A DNA stretch of 9,157 nt from Actinomycetes bacterium (GTDB lineage Bacteria; Actinomycetota; Actinomycetes; Actinomycetales; Cellulomonadaceae): the NCBI GenBank assembly GCA_023428465.1, contig JAEYXM010000001.1, positions 1-9,157 on the forward strand. The letters are read 5' to 3'. Numbering within the stretch: position 1 is the stretch's first letter; every line of letters begins with the position of its first letter. Positions 5,474 through 9,157 of the stretch are shown in pieces. A program made the translations under genes and the position numbers. The notes below the pieces were generated by a model. That model was not told where the DNA came from and searched no databases. It saw only the letters and a program-made list of their open reading frames with translations.

Positions 5474-5860
5474 TCACAACTGCACCGCGTCAGGGTCGAC
5501 GGACACCGCGTCCCAGCCGACGGAGTTGCCGTCGACGACCCACGTGCCTCCCTCGGCGAGTTGGGCCAGCGCACGCGACACCTGCGCGAACAAGGTCTCG
5601 GACCGACACTCGACGACGTAGGTCGTCGATGACGCGCCATCCGGGAGCACGACGCCTGGGCGCGGGGACAACTCGTAGCCCTCTTCATCGAAGGCGAACC
5701 TGGAGCCGTAGATGAAGTAGTAGTGCCCGGACGAGGGATCGCACAGCATCAGGTGGTCGGCGTCAGACCAGTCCACCACGCAACCACCGACCCGTTCGAC
5801 CGCGGCCGCGGCCTTCGCGATGAGTTCGGCGTCACGCGAGACGATGAGGGCGCCCTTCAC
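5474..5860 (-). CDS. Orphan immunity protein of the MKGA family (copy 2)
   Basis: A 128-aa acidic cytosolic protein, likely to bind and block the nuclease tip of a toxin. It aligns without gaps, at about 60 percent identity by eye, with the protein at 8676-9062 and shares landmarks with the one at 6076-6468: N-terminal MKGA-hydrophobic-S-x-D, a central Y-rich strand (GHYYFIYGS, 45-53), YVVECRSETLF (81-91), and a C-terminal WVVDGN...WDA...VDPDAVQL. I do not recognise a named family. GTG 5860 is the start: it overlaps the stop of a 14-codon toxin tail as GTGA, exactly as in the intact modules, and GGAG in that tail lies seven bases upstream. The cognate toxin is gone, making this an orphan that may still protect against siblings carrying it. 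Confidence 0.8.
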   Translation of the reverse strand: MKGALIVSRDAELIAKAAAAVERVGGCVVDWSDADHLMLCDPSSGHYYFIYGSRFAFDEEGYELSPRPGVVLPDGASSTTYVVECRSETLFAQVSRALAQLAEGGTWVVDGNSVGWDAVSVDPDAVQL

Positions 5861-5898
5861 ATCAGCTCCAGAATGATCATGAGGAGTTCCTCCTCGGT
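5857..5898 (-). pseudogene. Last 14 codons of a lost toxin
   Basis: The frame encodes TEEELLMIILELM and a stop, and is preceded directly by an in-frame TGA. It matches the end of the toxin entering from the right edge (TEEELLMIIEELL), with a 24-base block identical at 5872-5895 and 9074-9097. Only the portion holding the ribosome site for the following immunity gene remains, which may explain why it was kept. Confidence 0.8.
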
Positions 5899-5917
5899 TC
5901 ACGTCACCACCGCGCAG

Positions 5918-6079
5918 TCACCACTCGAACCTGCACTGCGTCAGGGTCCACGTCCCGGGCGCCCACACGAAGGCAGCGTCGACGACCCCTGTCGTGCCGG
6001 ACGCGAGGCCCGCGAACGCTCGCACGACCCGCGCGAGAAGCCGCTCCGAGTGGCACTCGGCGAGGAGCGCCCTCTTCAC
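5918..6079 (-). pseudogene. Immunity pseudogene with large internal deletion and frameshift
   Basis: The GTG at 6079 overlaps the stop of the upstream immunity gene as GTGA. Translation begins MKRAL, then jumps straight to AECHSERLLARVVRAFAGLA, which matches the ECRSETLFAQVSRALAQLA segment (about residues 84-102) of the intact copies; roughly 75 codons are missing. After FVW the similarity continues only in another frame (GARDVDPDAVQ), consistent with loss of one base in a TGGGACGCC-like stretch. The resulting 53-aa frame is open, so a short peptide could still be made, but it lacks most of the family fold. Confidence 0.75.
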
Positions 6080-6468
6080 AGGTGCACCCGACCAGGATCG
6101 ACATTGCGGGCGTCCCACAAGACATCGCTCTCGTCGAGGACCCAGATGGGGTGCTCCGTCATCCCTGCCAACTCCGAGAGCATCCGGACGAAAAACTCCT
6201 CGGAGCGGCAGTCCACGTCGTAGCCGTAGACCGTAGTGAAGTCGGGCATCGCAACGCCGGGCTCCGGGTAGTGAGGCGGTTCGGTGTACGACAACTCCGA
6301 CCCGGGCTCCATGAGCGAGAAGTAGAACCCCAGCCCCGTAGCAGGGTCGTGCACCTGCAGTTCACCGGTCGTCGGCTCGTCCCAGTACTCGAGCGAGAGC
6401 TCCCGCAGCCGGTCCCGGAGCTTGGGCACGAGGCCCGCGTCCGTCGACAGGACGATGGCGCCCTTCAT
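6076..6468 (-). CDS. Immunity protein of the MKGA family, partner of the adjacent toxin
   Basis: A 130-aa strongly acidic cytosolic protein, inferred to neutralise the nuclease domain of the toxin encoded just upstream. It begins MKGAIVLSTDAGLVPK, has an aromatic central strand (GLGFYFSL, 45-52), DVDCRSEEFF (84-93) in place of the ECRSE motif, and ends VLWDARNVDPGRVHL. It is the most divergent of the three intact copies, fitting a dedicated match to this toxin. The ATG at 6468 overlaps the toxin stop as ATGA, and AGGGAG inside the toxin's last codons lies five bases upstream, so toxin and antidote are co-translated. The immunity role rests on position, size and charge; the family itself is not one I can name. 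Confidence 0.8.
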   Translation of the reverse strand: MKGAIVLSTDAGLVPKLRDRLRELSLEYWDEPTTGELQVHDPATGLGFYFSLMEPGSELSYTEPPHYPEPGVAMPDFTTVYGYDVDCRSEEFFVRMLSELAGMTEHPIWVLDESDVLWDARNVDPGRVHL

Positions 6469-7955
6469 CCGATCTCCCTGATGATCGCGATCAGCTCGTC
6501 CATGGTCCGGGCGATCGCCACGCCATCGGTCGCCGCGGCGTGCCACGCCCCTGGACGCATGGTGGGGGCCAGAGCGACAACCGGACGCCCGGTCCCGGCG
6601 ATCGTATCCGTGATCTGCCGAGCCATGCGCCGCGCCGATCCGCTCTTGACCTGCACGATGACGTCACCGAGCTCGACATCCACCTCCCGCAGGTGTCCTG
6701 TGAACTGGCGAACCATCGTGTTCACTCCGCTCACCCGTCCTGGGAAAGCCTCGTCCAGCGAGGCGGCGACATCGGCCACGAGCGGATCGCGCGACGTGAA
6801 CACGCGAGGGGCTGGCACCGGAGCGGCGGCGCCGTTCGACTGCAGCAGCGCCGTCAGCCTCCGCGCCTGAGCGACCCCGGCGGGCAGGCCGAGGAGCGCC
6901 GTCCCGGCGTCGGGGGCCATGCGGCCCATCCAGCGGGCGGGGTCGTCGAGCCAGCCTTGCTCGTCCATGACGACTCGGTTGAAGTCCTCGGGACGTTCCC
7001 ACACCGTCGCAGCCGTGGTCGTCAGGCCGTTGACCAGCGCGGACACGTCCGCACCGAAGCCGTCGGCATCCGCCATCGAGCGGATCACGTTGAAGCGGAC
7101 CCACATCTCGCCGAGGCCCCACACCCAGTCCCAGACTCCGAGCGCCACGTTCTCCAAATGGAAGAGGCCGTCGGGGAGGCCCGCACTGCACTCGTCGAGG
7201 AACGCCGCGACCGCCGCCGCCGACCGCGCGACCATCGCCTGCAGCTCGGCCAGCAGCTGCTCGGCCGCAGCGCACAGGTCCGCGCCCGGAACGACCGCCG
7301 GTGCGGGAACCAGCCCCGGCACCGCCGACGGTCGCATCACCACCGACGACGACGTCCCGAACCCCTCACGCGACCCCGCCGAGCCCGCGGCCCCGAACGG
7401 CGACGTCGACACCTGCGCCGCCCGCACCGCCTGCCACAGCGGACTCGTCCACGCGCCCTGCGACCGGGCCCACCCCGTCGAACCCCACCCCGACCCGGGC
7501 CCCGACCACGGCGCCGTCGCCAGCCCGCTCCCGAGCGGCCGGCACACCCCGTCCAGGTTCGACGCCGCGATGGCCCCGCGCTCCCAGAGCGCGATCGCGA
7601 CCTCCACGAGCTCGCGCGCCAGCTCGACCACCTGCGCGTGCGCGCGCAGCGCTTCCGCACCCGCCCGGTACACACCGCCGACGCCGGTGCACGCCCCGGT
7701 CAGCTCCGGGCGGCACTCGTCCCACCCGAGTGACGCCTCGCCGAGCCACCCCGACACGGTCTGCCGTTCGACCTGCGCGGCCGCGTCCTCGAGCCCGGCG
7801 GCCTGCCGCTCGAGGTGCGCGGCGTCGTCGTACAGTCCGGCGAGCGACGCCGGGATGAGGACCGACGGCTCGCGCGACGCCGCGAGGGTAGCGCCGGCCG
7901 GTCTCCCGCCCGACGCCGCCGTCCCGGTCCGCGTCAGGGTCGCCGCGGCCGTCAC
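6465..7955 (-). CDS. T7SS-type polymorphic toxin with PD-(D/E)XK-like nuclease C-terminus
   Basis: A 496-aa toxin, probably exported by a type VII (ESX-like) system and acting on nucleic acid in target cells. Residues about 35-135 are helical with a WxG-like turn (SGWLGEASLGW, 68-78). Residues 140-225 are a low-complexity Gly/Ser/Trp/Pro linker and 226-256 a helix. Residues 268-352 are a pretoxin region (ENVALGVWDWVWGLGEMW; ERPEDFNRVVMDEQGWLDDPARWMGRMAPDA) of the style common in actinobacterial T7SS toxins. The tip (about 385-496) has REVDVELGDVIVQVKSG, fitting a PD-(D/E)XK core with Asp426, Gln435 and Lys437; the usual Glu is Gln. GTG 7955 overlaps the previous stop (GTGA) with a G-rich site just upstream; the longer frame is shadow. 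Nuclease activity is inferred from the motif. Confidence 0.8.
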   Translation of the reverse strand: MTAAATLTRTGTAASGGRPAGATLAASREPSVLIPASLAGLYDDAAHLERQAAGLEDAAAQVERQTVSGWLGEASLGWDECRPELTGACTGVGGVYRAGAEALRAHAQVVELARELVEVAIALWERGAIAASNLDGVCRPLGSGLATAPWSGPGSGWGSTGWARSQGAWTSPLWQAVRAAQVSTSPFGAAGSAGSREGFGTSSSVVMRPSAVPGLVPAPAVVPGADLCAAAEQLLAELQAMVARSAAAVAAFLDECSAGLPDGLFHLENVALGVWDWVWGLGEMWVRFNVIRSMADADGFGADVSALVNGLTTTAATVWERPEDFNRVVMDEQGWLDDPARWMGRMAPDAGTALLGLPAGVAQARRLTALLQSNGAAAPVPAPRVFTSRDPLVADVAASLDEAFPGRVSGVNTMVRQFTGHLREVDVELGDVIVQVKSGSARRMARQITDTIAGTGRPVVALAPTMRPGAWHAAATDGVAIARTMDELIAIIREIG

Positions 7956-8293
7956 ACAGGCCCCCAGCCGGAGCCCGCGCCCCGCCCGCCGTCGGCCACG
8001 TGCACCACGGGCACGTCGTCGTCGATCGTCCGGTACCGGCCCGCGCTGTCCCGCAGGATGTCGCCCGCGTGCACGACCTCCCGCGCCACCGTCTCCACGA
8101 GGTGGCTGTACCGCAGGGAGAAGCGCTCCGCGGCGTCGGCGAGGACCCATGAGCCGTACACGCCGCGGGCCCCCAGGATCTCGTCGCGGGAGAGTGCCTC
8201 GACGTCGTCCCCGACGGCGATGACCGCACGCCCGGCGGCACGCATCTCCTCGACGTCGGCCTCGAAGCCGCCCCCGTCACCCACGACCGCCAT
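7952..8293 (-). CDS. Small T7SS partner-like helical protein (EspC/WXG100-like)
   Basis: A 113-aa protein, mostly two long helices: FEADVEEMRAAGRAVIAVGDDVEALS (about 9-34) and FSLRYSHLVETVAREVVHAGDILRDSAGRYRTIDDD (about 58-93), followed by a flexible Gly-rich tail. The length, the helix-turn-helix layout and the L-x-x-SA-x-x-Y-x-x-x-D ending are typical of EspC/WXG100-type proteins that pair with the N-terminal helices of a T7SS toxin and accompany it to the secretion machine. The gene overlaps the toxin start by four bases, supporting a shared complex. ATG 8293 begins the conserved helix region; GGAGG lies ten bases upstream and a closer AGGGG two bases upstream, so the start is reasonable but not certain. 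No ESX machinery genes are in the window. Confidence 0.68.
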   Translation of the reverse strand: MAVVGDGGGFEADVEEMRAAGRAVIAVGDDVEALSRDEILGARGVYGSWVLADAAERFSLRYSHLVETVAREVVHAGDILRDSAGRYRTIDDDVPVVHVADGGRGAGSGWGPV

Positions 8294-8675
8294 CGCCCCT
8301 GCCCCTCCTGCGGGCCACCCGTGCAGCCCGCCGACCGAGAACGTATCCGCGCTCCGACCTCCGTGGACGTTGTCCACAGCCCCCACTCCCACACGCCCCG
8401 CCGCCGCCCTGCCGCCACCCTGAACCCGACGCCGCCGGCCCACCCGGCGACGTTGACGACCCGGGCCGGCGACCCCACGGCGCAGCGGGTCGGCGACTTC
8501 TGCCTTGGCGTTCCACTTCTGCCGTCCGGCGAGCAGAACTCGAGCCTGGAGGCAGATCTCAGCGATCACGAAGACGCCGCGCCAGCCAGGGGAGCACCCC
8601 GACGGCGCGCCGCTCCGGCTGGCAGACGTATCGTGAGCCGCTAATCGAGGCGCAACCCATTCGTGGCCCGCTCCG
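8294..8675. other. 382-bp gap between two toxin/immunity modules
   Basis: No convincing gene on either strand; the open frames here are Arg/Gly-rich shadows. On the minus strand a TACGTT (8345-8340) could be the -10 element for the module at 6076-8293, but no good -35 accompanies it. A perfect inverted repeat GTGGAC-GTT-GTCCAC lies at 8363-8377, just upstream of that site. A larger hairpin is listed separately. The stretch probably holds the end of one transcription unit and the start of the next. Confidence 0.5.
8581..8623 (-). terminator. Possible hairpin ending the upstream immunity transcript
   Basis: GCCAGCC (8581-8587) pairs with GGCTGGC (8617-8623), and a small GGGG-AGCA-CCCC hairpin is nested inside. 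It begins about 53 bases past the stop of the immunity gene at 8676. No T-run follows, so the call is weak. Confidence 0.3.
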
Positions 8676-9062
8676 TCACAACTGGACCTCGCCCGGATCA
8701 ACAGACCTTGCGTCCCAAGCGACGTAGTTGCCGTCGACGACCCACGTGGCGCCCTCCGCGAGGAGCGCGAGCCATCGGGCACAACGCGCGAACAAGGACT
8801 CCGAGCGGCACTCGACCACGTAGGTGGCCGACGAGGAGCCTTCGGGGAGCGTGACGCCCTGACGCGGGTGGAGCGGCACACCGTCGTCCTCAAAGCCGGA
8901 CGGTGAGCCATAGAGGAGGAAGTAGTCGCCTGAGACCGTGTCACGCAGCATGACCTCGGCGTCGTCACCCCAGTCGAGCACGCACCCGTCCAGGCCCTCA
9001 CCAGCGGCCACGGCCTTCGGAACCAGATTCGCGTCCTGGGACACGACAAGAGCACCCTTCAC
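8676..9062 (-). CDS. Immunity protein of the MKGA family (copy 3)
   Basis: A 128-aa acidic cytosolic protein, inferred to protect against the toxin whose end overlaps it. It begins MKGALVVSQDANLVPKA, has GDYFLLYGS (45-53) and YVVECRSESLFARC (81-94), and ends WVVDGNYVAWDARSVDPGEVQL. It is the same length as the copy at 5474-5860 and about 60 percent identical by eye, with 23 identical bases at 8726-8748 and 5524-5546. GTG 9062 overlaps the toxin stop as GTGA, and GAGGAG in the toxin's last codons lies about six bases upstream. It heads the array as seen in this window and is followed by a 382-bp gap before the next module. Confidence 0.82.
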   Translation of the reverse strand: MKGALVVSQDANLVPKAVAAGEGLDGCVLDWGDDAEVMLRDTVSGDYFLLYGSPSGFEDDGVPLHPRQGVTLPEGSSSATYVVECRSESLFARCARWLALLAEGATWVVDGNYVAWDARSVDPGEVQL

Positions 9063-9157
9063 AGCAGCTCCTCAATGATCATGAGGAGTTCCTCCTCAGT
9101 CCGTGCGACTCGAAGCCCTTGCCTCATGGCGTTCGCCCAAGCCGCCTGGGGAATGTC
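9059..9157 (-). CDS. C-terminal end of a second polymorphic toxin (partial)
   Basis: Thirty-three codons, including the stop, of a gene that continues past the right edge. The last 32 residues (AAWANAMRQGLRVARTEEEL...) align with the end of the toxin at 6465-7955 (GAWHAAATDGVAIARTMDEL...), sharing W-x-x-A, a Gly and the ART-x-x-EL-x-x-II pattern, so it most likely carries a related PD-(D/E)XK-like tip. Its stop overlaps the GTG of the immunity gene by four bases. Nothing can be said of its N-terminus. Confidence 0.75.
   Translation of the reverse strand, partial: DIPQAAWANAMRQGLRVARTEEELLMIIEELL
9074..9097. repeat. 24-bp block repeated at 5872-5895
   Basis: These 24 bases are identical to 5872-5895 and encode EEELLMII at the toxin end. 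They include the inverted repeat GAGGAG-GAA-CTCCTC and the palindrome ATGATCAT. They mark the common junction between toxin tail and immunity gene. Confidence 0.8.

Noticed and set aside
7956..8150. 65-codon N-terminal extension of the toxin reading frame
   Set aside because: This part is an Arg/Gly-rich out-of-frame reading of the small partner gene; the GTG at 7955 with GTGA overlap is the better start.
6919..8223. Long plus-strand open frame opposite the toxin
   Set aside because: Ser/Pro/Ala/Thr-rich shadow of the toxin gene without domain motifs or a ribosome site.
8370..8378. TTGTCCACA, an exact actinobacterial-type DnaA box
   Set aside because: It is a single site, part of a short inverted repeat, with no cluster of boxes, AT-rich element or dnaA/dnaN genes nearby. 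A replication origin is not supported.
8294..8675. Possible further immunity or integrase fragments in the gap
   Set aside because: I compared the frames by eye with the MKGA family and toxin tail and found no convincing match; short natural-looking stretches such as QARVLLAGRQKWNAKAEV are too brief to call.

Overview
The window looks like chromosomal DNA of a high-GC actinomycete, probably a Micrococcales organism of the Cellulomonas/Promicromonospora type (inference). The evidence is strong G/C bias at third codon positions, many GTG starts, a glycine-rich PadR regulator of actinobacterial style, a Gram-positive-type LexA box and a type VII secretion (T7SS)-style toxin locus. No RNA gene, CRISPR array, insertion sequence or integrase was recognised.

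Left part (1-4050), ordinary accessory genes. After GC-rich repeats (1-255) comes a minus-strand TIGR00027/LCMT-type SAM-dependent methyltransferase (251-1222). It is divergent from a PadR-family repressor (1414-2160) whose promoter carries an AT-rich palindrome. Next are a six-helix Pr6Pr-type membrane protein (2334-3089) and, convergent with it by an 11-bp overlap, a secreted lipoprotein (3079-3909).

Right part (4056-9157), all on the minus strand and best read from high to low coordinates. It begins with the last 32 codons of a toxin whose body lies outside the window (9059-9157), overlapped by its putative immunity gene (8676-9062). After a 382-bp gap come a small T7SS partner-like protein (7952-8293), a 496-aa polymorphic toxin with a PD-(D/E)XK-like C-terminus (6465-7955) and its immunity gene (6076-6468), each coupled to the next by a 4-base overlap. 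Downstream lies a graveyard of the same family: a deletion-bearing, frameshifted immunity pseudogene, a 14-codon toxin tail carrying an intact orphan immunity gene (5474-5860), then another toxin tail plus the first 20 codons of an immunity gene whose shared stop/start ATGA has become ACGA.

Two further small unassigned genes follow (5005-5361 and 4494-5012). The second runs out of frame into an unrelated SOS-type gene (4417-4740) that has a perfect LexA box just upstream of its GTG start. A colicin-immunity-like gene (4056-4346) ends the run. The most notable content is the modular toxin/immunity array, in which one small immunity family appears in five states (three intact, one deleted, one reduced to its N-terminus) and toxin tails are kept as the leaders of orphan immunity genes.
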